Shown: positions 22,105-34,527, numbered from the stretch's first letter. The stretch is 64,000 bases of DNA from Isoetes taiwanensis (GCA_021234155.1 JAJEKV010000112.1:1324341-1388340), one strand, 5' to 3'. The notes: generated from the sequence alone by a model not told the origin. A program made the numbers and translations.

Positions 22105-23407
22105 AACTGCAAATCTTTTCAATTAGTTGGTGAAAGGGTAGCATATGCTTTCCAGAATTGATCTGCAGAGTTTTTATCCTCTTCACTTTGGGATTCCAAC
22201 ATTGATGTTACCTCATATACAACATCACCGGCGAGACCTTAGAAAAAGTAGCCACGATGCCTCTAGAAACTCCTATAGAGTACAACTCGAAGCCTATAAA
22301 TTGCTGAAAAATGTTTTCAACCCTCCATTATCTTTTTTGTACTTTCACTCATATATCGAAACTTCTTCCTGAATTCCACTAATAGAATTCCAATATGTGC
22401 TAATAACAGTTTCAACCTTTTCAATCATCTATCCGGGTTTTCAGCTTGGTAGCGACACATGAAAAAGAAAACATCGAATCATAAGTATCCATTCCCTTAG
22501 AAGCATAAGTCTAGATTCATCTTCATATATTATCCTAGAAAAGTCTGGACCTTCACATTGATACCATCTTTCAAAGTAAATGTGGTGATCATCTGAAGAT
22601 TTTGAGAAATGTTGATATAATGCTCAAGCTCCATGACCCCAGACTGATCTTTCTCATCTGTGATCCTTTCATAAAGAGATTGACCTGCCAATAACACACA
22701 TGCCTTCCAAAGAAGTTCATTTGATTTTTTGTACATGTGCAAACTCAAAACAAAGAAATATCCTTGGGGTTTTCCATAGGTGCCACTTCTATTTCCGCTT
22801 TTAGCGCACCCATTCTTTTATAGCCTCTTTTAAGCATTTAGCATTCTCATGATCCTCCCCATCCCTTCTCCTTTTTCTTTGTTCTTCTACATCATATTCA
22901 TCATGCGATTCATCCTCATCTTTCTTTCAGGATCGGGTTACACAATTGTTAAATCTAACTAGATAGCAAGACTAGCCACATCGAAATTATACATCGATCC
23001 GCTTCAACCTCATCTTCTTTAATGTACAATATCACAACTTGTGTGTTATTGTCACTCAAACTATTAAAATGAATAGGTCTATGACTATCAATATAAAAAA
23101 TTGAAACAACTCCAAGCTTTAGCAGATGTCTTAGGTCACGAACCGCGCTTCAGTTTAGAAGCAATAACACTAAAGCCTAATGCTGCTCTACTAATAGCTC
23201 TGAATCCTCAATGTCGTGAAAGCTTGTAATAGGATTAATAGAATATCTGATTCCATCAAAGGCCAATTTTTGTGTCGTAATCATAATGGCACATGGAGAA
23301 TCTGCATCTGTTGCAAATGGAAGAATGAAGACTGGGAAAGCGATGGCTGCTTTTGCTGCAGACCTAATACTTTCATAGAATTGAGCAACATTTTTTTCTC
23401 TAACCAT
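22105..23407 (-). pseudogene. CDC45: CDC45 fragment (N-terminal plus middle), minus strand
   Basis: ATG at 23,405-23,407: MVREKNVAQFYESIRSAAKA, then FILPFATDADSPCAIMI, ITSFHDIEDSELLVEQH and stop. Next come the second N-terminal piece (IIDSHRPIHFNSLS-like), a stop in the same codon as in other copies (TAG here instead of TAA), the acidic linker, SNELLWKACVLLAGQSL (about 22,700) and the middle part down to VSPVMLYMR-like remnants. It is the best preserved start in the minus-strand copies, but it is still broken at several points. Confidence 0.85.
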
Positions 23408-24025
23408 CTTCTTGATCTAAAATTCACTTAAACTGAAGAAACCAAGCAAAATTTAAACAAACAGGGTTTGACTAGCAAAAGAAAAGGATGGGCATGATTT
23501 CTCGATGGGATATAAATCAAGCAATATTTATAATTCACTTGGTCATTTTTTTCTCCCAAGTCCTAGAAAGGGTTGCAAGTCGGCACTTAGAGGTTTTTTC
23601 CTCCAAGGATTTATTGCTGCATGGGAACCATCTTGGCGCGCCATCCAAGACTTGTGATGACATGTCGAGCCTTTGTCATAAGCCAAAACGCTTTGTTATC
23701 GCCCAAGGCGAAGCACGGCCCGAAGCCGCTTTGGGCATTTCACATGGGCAAATGCAGATCCGATACGAGTAAGAGCATATTGCTAACGTGGAAACCATCT
23801 CGGCACACCGTCCATGACTCAAGCTAACATATCATGCCCCCATTATCAGCATAGTCCACGGTTATCTTAAGGCACACGCGTGTCGGACTTAGAGCCGTCC
23901 CCTGCAGCCCAGTGCGGGCAAGGGCACATTGTTGATATAGAACCTATCAACCTATCTTGGCACACTGTCCAAGACCCATGCTGATGTGTCAGCCCCCCCC
24001 GTTATCAGCCAAATACCACCGTTAA
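23408..24025 (-). repeat. GC-rich spacer of the CDC45 unit, three modules
   Basis: Three modules can be read, with GGAACCATCTTGGCGCG at about 23,626, GGAAACCATCTCGGCACA at about 23,790 and a diverged third at about 23,945. Spacing is about 160-170 bp. It ends at the recurrent junction CCGTTAAGGTGCAAAT (about 24,025). Confidence 0.7.
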
Positions 24026-25240
24026 GGTGCAAATGCTTTCAATTAGTTGGTGAAAGGGCAATATATGCTTCGTAGAATTGATTTGCAGAATTTTTACCTC
24101 TTCTCCTTGGGATTCCAACACTAATGTTACCTCATATACCAGATCAGCTGCTGAGACCTTAGAACAATGACCATAATGCCTCTAAAAACTCTTATAGAGT
24201 ACAACTCTAGAAGTCCATAAATTGTTGAAAATGTCTTCAACCCCTCCTTCATTATCTTCTTTGTGTCTTCACTTATGTACTGAAACTTCTGTCGGGATTC
24301 CACTAATGCAATTCCAATACGCGCTAACAACAGTTTTAACCTTTTTGAATCACCTTCTGTCCAAGTCTTCAGCTTGGTAGCAATACATGAAAAAGAAAAT
24401 ATTGAATCATAAAGTGTCCATTCCCTCAGAAGCATAAGTCGAGGTTCATCTTCATATATTATCCAAGAAAATTCTGGAGCCTTCACATTGGTACCATCTT
24501 TCAAAATAATTGTGGTTATCATTTGAAGATTTCTAGAACTATTGCCCGATATCTATCATCTGTGATCTTTTCATGAAGAGATTGACATGTCAATGATACA
24601 CATGCCTTCCAAAAAAATTCTTTTTTGAGTTTTTGTGTATAGCATGTGCAATCTCAAACAGCAAATATCCAGTGGGTTTTCTATAGGTGCCACACCCATT
24701 TCTTTATAGCATCGTTTAAGCATCTAATATTCTCATAATCCTCACCATCACTTCTCCTCTTTTTTTTTTTCCCCCTCCATACCATATTCAACATGCGATT
24801 AATCCTCATCTTCCTCTTCAAGATCATATTCTATTGTTGTTAAATCTAATTAGGTAGGAAAACTAGCCACATCAAAATTATACATCAAATCTGGTTCAAG
24901 CTCATCTTCGTTAATGTACAATACCACAACTTGTGTGTTATTGTCACTCAAACTATTAAGATGAATAGGTCTATGACTATCAATAATAAAGATTGAAACA
25001 ACTCCAAGCTTTAACAGACGTCTTAGGTCACGAACTGCGCTCCAGTTTAGAAGTAACCACACTAATGTTTGAGGCTGCTCTACTAATAATTCTGAATTCT
25101 CAATGTCGCAATCTTAACAGCACATGAAAAATTTGCATCACCGCAAATGGAATGAAGACCGAAAAGCGGTGGCTTCTTTTTGCGCAGACCTAATACTTTC
25201 ATAGAATCGAGAAGCATTTCGTTCTCCAACCATTTTTTTT
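24026..25240 (-). pseudogene. CDC45: CDC45 fragment (N-terminal plus middle), minus strand
   Basis: The middle part is open for 131 codons (24,522-24,127): TIILKDGTNVKAPEFSW, IYEDEPRLMLLREWTLYDS, LLLARIGIALVESRQKFQYI and LKTFSTIYGLLELYS. The N-terminal second piece (25,062-24,850) reads LLNWSAVRDLRRLLKLGVVS and IIDSHRPIHLNSLSDNN, ending at the shared stop TAA. The first N-terminal piece is frame-broken. This copy has the longest continuous open piece of the middle domain in the block. Confidence 0.86.
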
Positions 25241-25850
25241 TTAATCTAAAATCCTATTAAACTAAAGAAACGAAGCAAAATTTAAACCAGCAGGGTCTGA
25301 CTAGCAAAAGCAAAAGATGGAATGATTTCGTGAATGGGCATAAACCAAGCAATATTTGTATGGCACTTGGTCATTTTTTCGATCAAGTCCTATGGAGGGT
25401 TGCAAGCTGGCACTTAGAGGTTCTCCAAGGATTTGTTGCTGATATAGAAACCATCTCCGCACGCTGTCCAAAACCTGTGATGACGTGTCAAGCCCCTTGT
25501 CATCAGCCAAAACCCCCGCTTTATCGCCTGGCGCGCGTGTGGGGCTAGAGCCACTCCGTGGGGCAAATGCAGATCCGATGTAGGCAAGGGCACATTGTTG
25601 ACGTGGAAACCATCTCAGCACGTTGTCCATGACTCTTGTTGACGACGCCTTCCTTTATCAGCCAAGTACCCTCGTTATCAGCTAAGGCATGCATGACGAG
25701 CCTAGAGCCGCCTCAGGCGTTCTTGCATGGGCAAGGGTGCATTGTTGATGTGGAAACCATCACGGCATGCCATCCAAGACTCGTGCTGACCTATCGGCCC
25801 CCCCATTATCAACCAAATACTCGCATTATCAGCCAAGTATCATCATTATG
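25241..25850 (-). repeat. GC-rich spacer of the CDC45 unit, three modules
   Basis: Same design as the 23.4-24.0 kb spacer, with modules at about 25,440, 25,605 and 25,755. It ends at the recurrent junction near 25,850. No gene. Confidence 0.7.
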
Positions 25851-27378
25851 CTGCAAATCCTTCCAATTAGTTGGTGAAAGCGCAAAGATATGCATTCCGT
25901 AATTGATCTGCGTGGTTTTTACCTTCTCCTTGGGATTCCAACACCGTTGTTACCTCATATACAACATCAGCTACGGAGACCTTAGAATAGTAGCCATGAT
26001 GTCTCTCAAAACTCCTATGCTACAACTCTTAAAGTCCATAATCTGTTGAAAATGTCTCCAACCCAGCCTTCATTGTCTTCGTTATGTCCATTCATATACC
26101 AAAACTTCTGCTGGGATTCCATTGATGCAATTTTCATATGAGCTAACAACAGTTTCAACCTTTTTGAATCACCTTTTGTCTAGTTCTTCACTTGGTAGCA
26201 ACATATGAAGAAGAAAACATCAATCATAAAGTGTCTATTCCCACAAAAGCATAAGTCTAGGTTCATCTTCATATATTATCCTAGAAAAGTCTTGAGCCTT
26301 CACATTGATACCATCTTTCAAAGTAATTGTGGTTATCATCTGAAGATTTCTAGAACTATTAATATATTGCTCAAGCTCCATGACTCCTGTCTGATATCTC
26401 TCATCTGTGATTCTTTCATGAATAAATTGATCCTATGAAGAAGAAAATGTCGAATCATACAATGTCCATTCCCTCGAAGCATAAGTCTAGGTTCATCTTC
26501 ATATATTATCCTAGAGAAATCTAGAGCCTTCACATTGGTACCATCTTTCAAAGTAATTGTGGTTATCATCTGAAGATATTTTGAACTGATACTACTCAAG
26601 CTCCATGACACATGTCGGATATCTCTCATCTGTGATCCTTTCATGAATAAATTGATCTGTTAATGACACATATGCCTTTCGAAAAAGTTCATTTGTGTCC
26701 TTGTGCATAGAATATGCAATCTCAAACAGCAAATACCCTGTGAGTTTTCTATGAAAGGTGCCACTTTTATTTCCTCTTTTAGCATATCCATTCTTTTATA
26801 GCCTCTTCTAAGCATCTAGCATTCTCATGATCCTCCCCATCTCTTTTCCTTTTTCTTGTTTCTTCCACATCATAATCATCATCCGATTCATCCCCATCTT
26901 CATCTTCGAGATCAAGTTACGTGGTTTGTTAAATCTGATTATATAGCAAAACTAGCCATATCAAAAATATACATTAGATTTGCTTCAACCTCATCTTCTT
27001 TCGTGTACAATACCACAACTTGTGTGTTATTGCCACTCAAAATATTAAGATGAATAGATCTATGACTATCAATAACAAAAATTGAAACAACTCCAAGCTT
27101 TAGCACACGTCTTAGGTCACGAACCACGCTTCAGTTTAGAAGCAACAACACTAAAGCCTGATGCTAGTCTACTAATAGCTATGAATCCTCAATGTCGTGA
27201 AAGTTTCTAATAGAATAAATAAAATACCTGATTCTATCAAAGGCCAATTTTTGTGTCGCAATCTTAATGGCATGTGGAGAATTTGCATCTGCTGCAAATG
27301 GAAAAATGAAGACTGGGAAAACAGTGGCTGCTTCTGCTGCAGACCTAATACTTTTAAAGAATAGAGCAGCATTTCTTG
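25851..27378 (-). pseudogene. CDC45: CDC45 fragment with internal duplication, minus strand
   Basis: N-terminal pieces at 27,378-26,939 (VLKLGVVSIFVIDSHRS, shared stop TAA after SFAI). The middle part contains a tandem partial duplication: the stretch from FMKESQMRDIR through IIYEDEPRLML occurs at about 26,660-26,440 and again at 26,435-26,190. A terminal piece down to 25,851 follows. The start region is rearranged (REQND missing). Confidence 0.82.
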
Positions 27379-27856
27379 ACCAAAAATCCAGTTAAATTGA
27401 TGAAACCAAGCAAAATTTAAACTAGCAGGGTCCGACCAACAAAAAAAAAAAGATGGGCATGATATTGCGAATGGGCATAAACCAAGCAAAATTTTTGTGG
27501 TACTTTGTCATTTTTTCTCCCAACTCCTAGAAAGGGTTGCAAGCTGGCATTTAGAGGTTTCTTCCTCCAAGGATTTGTTCCTGAAGTGGAAACCGCTCTC
27601 ACGACGCCAAATCAAGATCCGCGGATGACGAAGTGGGCTCCTTCTCATCGCCTAAAACCCCCGCTATCAGCCAAAGGCAGGCGCGACGGGCCTAGAGCCA
27701 CCCCAGGCAGCCCCAAAGGGCAAATGCAAATCAGCGCAGGTAAGTGCGCATTGCTAACGTGGAAACCATCTCAGCATGTCGTCCAAGACCCGTACTGATA
27801 TGTCAGACCCGCGTTATCAGTGACGTACCCGTTATCCTCCAAGTGCCTCCATTAAG
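27379..27856 (-). repeat. GC-rich spacer of the CDC45 unit
   Basis: Two modules plus the conserved GGGAGAAAAAATGACAAAG-like lead-in (reverse strand). It ends at the recurrent junction near 27,856. Confidence 0.65.
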
Positions 27857-28519
27857 CTGTAAATCCTTCCAATTAGTTCGTGAAAGGGCAGCATATGCTT
27901 TCAAGAATGAGTTGCAGAGTTCTTGGGATTCCAATGCTTCTATTACCTCATATACCACATCAGCTCCTAAGATCTTAGAACAATAGCCATGATGCCTCTA
28001 GAAACTCCTATAATATCCTTCATTATCTTCTTTGTGTCTTCACTCACATACCGAGACTTCGATTCCAATAATGCGATTCCCATATGAGCTAACAATAGTT
28101 TCAATCTTTTGAATCATCTTCCGTCCATCTCTTCACAGTAGAAACATATGAAGAAGAAAACATCGAATCGGACAATGTCCCTTCCTTCCGAAGCATAATT
28201 CTTGGTTCATCTTCATATATTATCCTCATATTGGTACCATCATCAAAGTGATTGTGGTTATCATCCTGAAGATTTCCAAAACTTCATTTATATATCTTGC
28301 TTAAGCTCCATGACCCGTATGATATCTCTCATCACCGTGGTCCTTTCATGAACAAATTGACAAATACATCTGTTATGATATGCATGCCTTTCAAAGAAGT
28401 TTATGTGAGTTTTTTTTGCATAGCATGTGCAATTTCAAACAGCAAATACCATTTGGGTTTTTCATGAAAGGTACCACTTCTATTTCCTCTTTTAGCACAT
28501 CCATTCCTTTATAGCCTCT
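27857..28519 (-). pseudogene. CDC45: CDC45 fragment (middle part), interrupted by a solo LTR
   Basis: Minus-strand remnants of the middle part with many small indels. The copy is split at 28,519 by the LTR insertion and resumes at 30,975 with the CTAAGCATCTAGCATTCTC stretch typical of the linker region. Confidence 0.75.
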
Positions 28520-30974
28520 TGTTAGCCTAAAACCTGGAATTTTAGCCTAACCTCAAAGGAATCTTAAACAGAATGGTTAGAACCTCCAGATCACTTAGGG
28601 TGATCAATCCTTGTCATATGAAACCAGAAAATTCATTTTTGAAGTGCTAGTTTTTTCAAAATCACTAGAGTCCCCGAACCCAAAAAACTGCCGAGAGCAA
28701 AACCGAACTTGCGCATACACCTTGAGAGATTTTGAAGATCTGATTGGTGTTATAAGTGGTCAACAAACAGAGGAAAGTGGTGGAGAAGATTTGACTTGAT
28801 TTGAATAAGGGAGGGTCAAGAAAATCGAGGTCAAAGGCAAGTCAAAAAGTTGGCCAGTGCCAAAACAGAGAGCCAAATTTTGCGGATGGAGTTTGATGGG
28901 AAATTTTGGGTTGGGATCTGTGCGGATAAACTTCAAAATAGCCTCTAGATCACGTGCAAAAGGTTTGAATAGCAAAAGGATGTTTTAGTTTTCCGTAAGT
29001 AAACAAAACCTCAAGAAAAGAACAAACTCAGAATGCTTATGAAAAGAAATCTTTTTATATGTTTTCTCCGAATGTATAGGTTTCTAGGATTCCTATAAGG
29101 ATGAAATACAACTATCCAAGAGGATATAATCTCGAGTAAGTGTTTTGGTCTTGTTTTTGGTTTTTGCTTTTTAAAAAAGAGCAATGCGAATTACAAAAAA
29201 TGGATGTACAATGATGAAAACGATTTTTCAGGCAAAAACTATGCATTATAGCAAGGTGGTACGAAAGTTTGATAATGTCAACGGGGTATTACCAAAGTTT
29301 GAAAATAATAATGCTTGAGTAATAATGCTTGAGAGCAATTTCAAGATCAGATGAGTCTTTTCGAAAGTGCTTCAAAAATACCAATGAAGTAATATGGAAT
29401 GATTATTTAAGTTTGCAATCGAGGTGCTTCGATCTTTGAACAAGTCACAACGAACCGACTTCAATCTCGAATCGAAATAGAGCTGGAATCGAAAAGAAAG
29501 CGAGCAAAATGATATCAAAATATTGATCGCCAAAATCACAGAGGTATATCTCTGAGGGGCGTGCTGATTTGATCTGTTTCTTGGCTTAAGAACTGTTCTT
29601 CCCAAAAGCTAGCTCGGTTGAGTAATTTGAGGCCCAAATTGAGCAATTTCTATCGAATCAAGTGCCACAAAGGATCCCCATGGTTTTAAAAAGGTTTAGG
29701 AGCTAATTTCGGGCAAAAATTGGCGGGATTCAATCAAATTTAGGCACGAATTGGCCGGATTTAGCAGGTTCCCCTATTTCTTAGGGTTCATCAAAAATTC
29801 TTAAGGGTGATATATCCCACAGGCCGAAGTGGTTCTGAAGGCCTCTGTATATAAGGAATAATGCGGGCCCACTATTAAATTTATGTACGCAGAGGGGACA
29901 CCCAGCCAGGTAAACCGCCCCCACGCCTACGCCACGGGAAAAATTGGGGGTGACCTGGAACTATGCAGAAATAGATAGGGTAGATAGGCTAGAATAGGTT
30001 TTTTATTTTTTTGGCACGCATCCCAAGAATCCAGTTTTGAAGGCCTTCCCAAAGGTTTTTTTTCAAATTTAAAAGGCTATGCTAGCTCTTTTTGCCAAAC
30101 TTTCCATCTAGAAGGTTTTCGTGGTCAAACCAAACATTTAAATTTTTGTCCATTTTGACCCATGGTCAATAAATATTACAACATAGGGATGGTGAAAAGT
30201 CATGGGAAAAAGATGGGAAAAGGGTGTAAATAGGCTATACTAGGGTTTAGGAAGATGAAATGAGAATGAGAAAAGAGTTTTCTTGCCTTTGAAGTTTTTC
30301 AAGATCATTAGGGGGCAATTCTCAATTGAAGGTAGGATCAATAAAAAAAATGGGTAGTGAAATGATGGGGAAAGGTCTCAAAAAAGTGAAAAACATGGTG
30401 AGAGAAAGGTTATAAAAGGTTCATAGGACATAAAAAAGGTGGATATGGAATGAAGACAAGATGGGTACCTCTCAGTAGCACTTGATTTCATCTCGATTGT
30501 CTCTAATGCTCAAATCATACCTCATAGTGAAGACACATTTGCTCAAAGCCTAAGGGTCTTCCAAACTTCTATAAGGGTCTTCCAAACTTCAAGGCTAGAA
30601 TAAGAGCATGTTTCACTTCCAAGATGGCATCCTTGTATGTGTGACTTCAAACTACTAATGAAACTCAAGCAAGCTTCATAAGGTTGAGCTTTGGTAAAAC
30701 ATCTTGTGCTTCCTTGATAATCTTGCTATAGCCTTTGCCTGGTCTTCAAATCAAAGGAAAATGTTAAACAAATGGGAATGTGTCTAAAGGTATTTTACCT
30801 CAAGGAAAAGATTAGGCTATAAAAGGAGATCCCCAATGCCTTCCAAACTTGGTCAAATGTCTTCCAAACTCTAATGGGATCACAATAGCCTGAAACTTTT
30901 CCTTAGAGGAAATATGGATGAAACAAAAGTTTTTGATAATAGATGCTAGTCCATGTTGCCAGAAATGGGCAACA
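28520..30974. mobile_element. Solo LTR, 2,455 bp, with 5-bp target-site duplication
   Basis: The insert begins TGTTAGCCTAAAACC and ends GGGCAACA, so the ends are the short inverted repeat TGTT/AACA usual for LTRs. It is flanked by CCTCT at 28,515-28,519 and 30,975-30,979, a perfect 5-bp duplication, and CDC45 linker sequence is continuous across it. There is no gag or pol similarity and no second LTR, so a solo LTR left by recombination is the simplest reading. A non-autonomous element without LTRs is less likely. Confidence 0.8.
29848..29855 (+). promoter_or_regulatory. Candidate TATA box of the solo LTR
   Basis: TATATAAG sits roughly in the middle of the LTR, as expected for the U3/R border, and suggests plus-strand orientation. 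This is inference from sequence alone. Confidence 0.4.
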
Positions 30975-31110
30975 CCTCTTCTAAGCATCTAGCATTCTCA
31001 TGATCCACACCATTCCTCCTTCCTTTTCTTGTTTCTTTCACATTCATCTTCATCTTCAAGATCAGGTCCTGTTGTTAAATCTGATTATGCAAATGAAGTG
31101 ACTACCTTCT
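30975..31110 (-). pseudogene. CDC45: Remainder of the CDC45 copy split by the solo LTR
   Basis: Contains the second target-site duplication and the linker region, then runs into the recurrent rearrangement module (AAATGAAGTGACTACCTTC). Confidence 0.7.
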
Positions 31111-32420
31111 GACTATCGCTATAGTATATGCAAAAACACAAACAAAGCTTCAAAACTATGTGTCCACTCATATACTGAAGCTTCTGCTGCGATTCCGCTA
31201 ATGCAATTCGCATACGAGCTAACAATAGTTTCAACCATTTTGAATCACCTTCTGTCCATGTCTTCAGCTTGGTAGCAATATATGAAGAAGAAAATGTCGA
31301 ATCATAAAGTACCCATTCCCTCAAAAGCATAATTCTAGGTTCATCTTCATATATTATCCTAGAGAAGTCTAAAGCCTTCACATTGGTACCATCTTTCAAA
31401 GTAATTGTGGTCATCATCTGAAAATATTTTGAACTGATACTGCTCAAGCTCCATGATCCCTGCCTGATATCTCTCATATGTGATCTTTTCATGAACAAGT
31501 TGATCTGTTAATGACATATATCTTTCAAAGAAGTTCATTTGTGTTCTTGTGCATCGAATATGCAATCTTAAACAGCAAATACCCTGTGGGTTTTCCATGA
31601 AAGGTGGCACTTCTATTTCCTCTTTTGGCACATCCATTCCTTTATAGCCTCTTCTAAGCATCTAGCATTCTCATGATCCACCCCATCCCTCCTTCTTTTT
31701 CTTGTTTCTTTCACATTCATCCTCATCTTCATCTTCAAGATCAGGTCCTCCTGTTGTTAAATCTGATTACGCAAATGAAGTGACTACCTTCCGGCCATCG
31801 CTATGTTATATGCAAAAATTCAAATGGAGCTTCAAAAACTATGTGTCCACTCATATACTGAAGTTTCTGCTAGGATTCCGCTAATGCAATTTGCATATGA
31901 GCTAACAATAGTTTCAACCATTTTGAATCACCTTCTGTCCAGGTCTTCAGCTTGGTAGCAATATATGAAGAAGAAAATGTCGAATCATAAAGTGTCCATT
32001 CCCTCAGAAGCATAAGCCTAGGTTCGTCTTCATATATTATCCTAGAGAAGTCTAGAGCCTTCACATTTGTACCATCTTTCAAAATAATTGTGGTTATCAT
32101 CTGAAGATATTTTCAACTGATACTGCTCAAGCTCCATGACCCCTGCCTGATATCTCTCATCTATGATCCTTTCATGAACAAATTGATCTGTTAATGACAC
32201 ATATGCCTTTCAAAGAAGTTCATTTGTGTCCTTATGATAGAATATGCAATCTCAAATAGCAAATACCTTGTGGGTTTTCCATGAAAGGTGCCACTTCTAT
32301 TTCCTCTTTTAGCACATCCATTCCTTTATAGCCTCTTCTACTGGCATTCTCGTGATCCTCCCCATCTCTTCTCCCTTTTTCTTGTTTCTTCCATATCACA
32401 TTCATCATCTGCTTCATCTA
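31111..32420 (-). pseudogene. CDC45: Two tandem CDC45 middle-part fragments, minus strand
   Basis: Both fragments (31,661-31,140 and 32,417-31,815) run from the linker (GYKGMDV-type frame or GTFHGKP frame) through FVHEKITYERYQAGIMELEQ, TLKDGTNVKALDFSRIIYED and REWVLYDSTFSSSYIATKL to AESQQKLQYMSG. Each ends in the same rearrangement module. The N-terminal parts are absent. The first is open for 137 codons (31,498-31,085), running through the junction. They form a local tandem repeat of about 680 bp. Confidence 0.85.
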
Positions 32421-32455
32421 GATTCATCTTCATATATTTTAATTGGATTTTAGAT

Positions 32456-33240
32456 CGATGAGAATAGTTAGGGAACAAAATGATGCTCAATTTTATGAAA
32501 GTATTAGGTCTACGGCAAAAGCAGCCACCGCATTTTCAGTCTTCGTTTTTCCATTTGTTTGCATCACGCATTCTCCATGTGTTGTTAAGAAAGCGACACA
32601 AAAATTGGCCGCTGATGGAATCAGGTATTTTATTTATCCTATTACAAGCTTTCACGACATTGAGGATTCAGAGCTATTAATAGACCAACATCAGGTTTTA
32701 GTGTTGTTGCTTCTAAACTGGAGCGCAGTTCGTGAACTAAGATGTCTGCTAAAACTTAGTTGTTTTAATTTTTGTTATTGATAATCATAGACCTATTCAT
32801 CTTCATAGTTTGAGTGACAAAACACACAAGTTGTGTTATTATACACTAAAGAAGATAAGTCTGAAGCAGATCTGATGTATAATTTTGATGTGGCTAGTTT
32901 GCTCTCTAATCAAATTTATTAACGAAACTTGATCTTGAAGATGAAGATGAGGATGAATCGGATGATGAATATGATGTGGAAGAAATAAGAAAAAGGAGGA
33001 GGGATAGGATGGATCATGAGAATGCTAGATGCTTAGAAGAGGCTATAAATAAATGGATGCACTAAAAGAGGAAATAGAAGTGACACCTTTCATGAAAAAT
33101 CCACAGGGTATTTGCTGTTTAAGATTGCACATGTTATGCACAAAAATCCAAATGAACTTCTTTGAAATGCATGCGTATCATTAAGAGATCAATTTGTTCA
33201 TAAAAGGACCAAAGATGAGAGAATTGAAACAATTCCAATT
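32456..33240 (+). pseudogene. CDC45: CDC45 fragment (N-terminal plus start of middle), plus strand
   Basis: After an inversion at about 32,425 the plus strand reads REQNDAQFYESIRSTAKAAT, ATQKLAADGIRYFIYPITSF, DIEDSELLIDQHQVLVLLLL and NWSAVRELRCLLKL in one 112-codon frame. Here the internal stop after the QH of other copies is absent. The initiator is ATA instead of ATG. A frameshift follows at KLSCFNFCY. It ends at 33,240 in a shortened inversion junction. Confidence 0.85.
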
Positions 33241-33540
33241 ATCTTATTTTTGTCTTCACTCATATACTGAAACTTCTGCTGGGATTCCATTACTGCAATT
33301 CCCATATAAGCTAGCGACACTTTCAACCATTTAATCACCTTCTGTCCAGATCTTCAGCTTGGTAGCAATATATGAAGAAGAAACTTTCGAATCATAAAGT
33401 GTCCATTCCCTCAGAAGCACAAGTCTAGGTTCATCTTCGTATATTATCCTAGAGAAGTTTAGAGCCTTCACATTGGTACCATCTTTCAAAGTAATTGTGG
33501 TTATCATCTGAAGATATTTTGAACTGATATTGCTCAAGGA
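33241..33540 (-). pseudogene. CDC45: CDC45 middle fragment, minus strand (left arm of inverted repeat)
   Basis: Reads MITTITLKDGTNVKALNF, SRIIYEDEPRLVLLREW and SSYIATKLKIWTEGD. It is directly followed by the same region on the plus strand, making a close inverted repeat. Confidence 0.85.
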
Positions 33541-33970
33541 TAATATACGAAGAAGAACCTAGACTTATGCTTCTGAGGGAATGGGCACTTTATGATTCAA
33601 CATTTTCTTCTTCATATGTTGCTACCAAGCTGAAGACATGGACAAAAGGTGATTCAAAAAGGTTGAAAATGTTGTTAGCTCGTATGCGAATTGCATTAGC
33701 GGAATCCCAGCAGAAGCTTCAGTATATGAGTGGACACAAAGAACATAATGAAAAGGGGGTTGAAGACATTGTCAACAATTCATGGACTTTGAGAGTCACA
33801 ATAAGAGTTTCTACAGGATCATGGCTATTGTTCTAAGGTCTCAGCAGCTAATGTAGTATATGAGGCAATAGCAGTATTGGAATTCCAAGGAGAAAAAGGT
33901 AAAAACTCTGCAAATCAATTTTGGAACGCACATATTGACTTTCACCAACTAATTGGAAGAATTTGTAGTT
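33541..33970 (+). pseudogene. CDC45: CDC45 middle fragment, plus strand (right arm of inverted repeat)
   Basis: Plus-strand IIYEEEPRLMLLREWALYDS, SSYVATKLKTWTKGDSKRLK, LLARMRIALAESQQKLQYMS, then frame-broken SAANVVYEAIAVLEFQGEK. It ends at the recurrent junction near 33,971. Confidence 0.85.
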
Positions 33971-34500
33971 TAATGATGGTACTTTGCTGATAACGGGGGT
34001 TCTGACACATTAGAATAGGTCTTGCACCGGTTGTGGAGATGGTTTCCACGTCAACAATGCAACCTTGCCCGTGCCAGACCGCCCGAAGCTGCTCTAGGAC
34101 CATCACGCGCGCCTTGGCTGATAACTGTGGTACTCGCTCCTGATAGCAGGGGCATGGGGTACGTAGGCATGACTCATGGACGGTGAGCCGAGATGGTTTC
34201 CACGTCAACAATGTGCCCTTCCCGCATCAGATCCACATTTGCCCCGAGTGCTTGCCTTGGCTGATGACGGGGTTGCCTGACACGTCATAACAGGTCTTGG
34301 ATGGCGTGTCAAGATGATTTCCACGTCAGCAACAAATCCTTGGAGGAAGAAACCTCTAAGTAACCCTCCCTCGGACTTGGGAGAAAAAAATGACCATGTG
34401 CCACGCAAATATTGATTGGTTTATAGCCATTCGAGAAATCATGCCCATCTTTCTTTTGTTATTCAGACCCTGCTAGTTTAAATTTTGCTTGATTTCTTCA
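33971..34500 (+). repeat. GC-rich spacer of the CDC45 unit, plus strand
   Basis: Modules with GAGATGGTTTCCACGTCAAC (about 34,040 and 34,190) and a third at about 34,310, followed by the AT-rich lead-in to the CDC45 ATG at 34,528. Confidence 0.7.
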
Positions 34501-34527
34501 GTTTAATTGGATTTTAGATCAAGAAGA

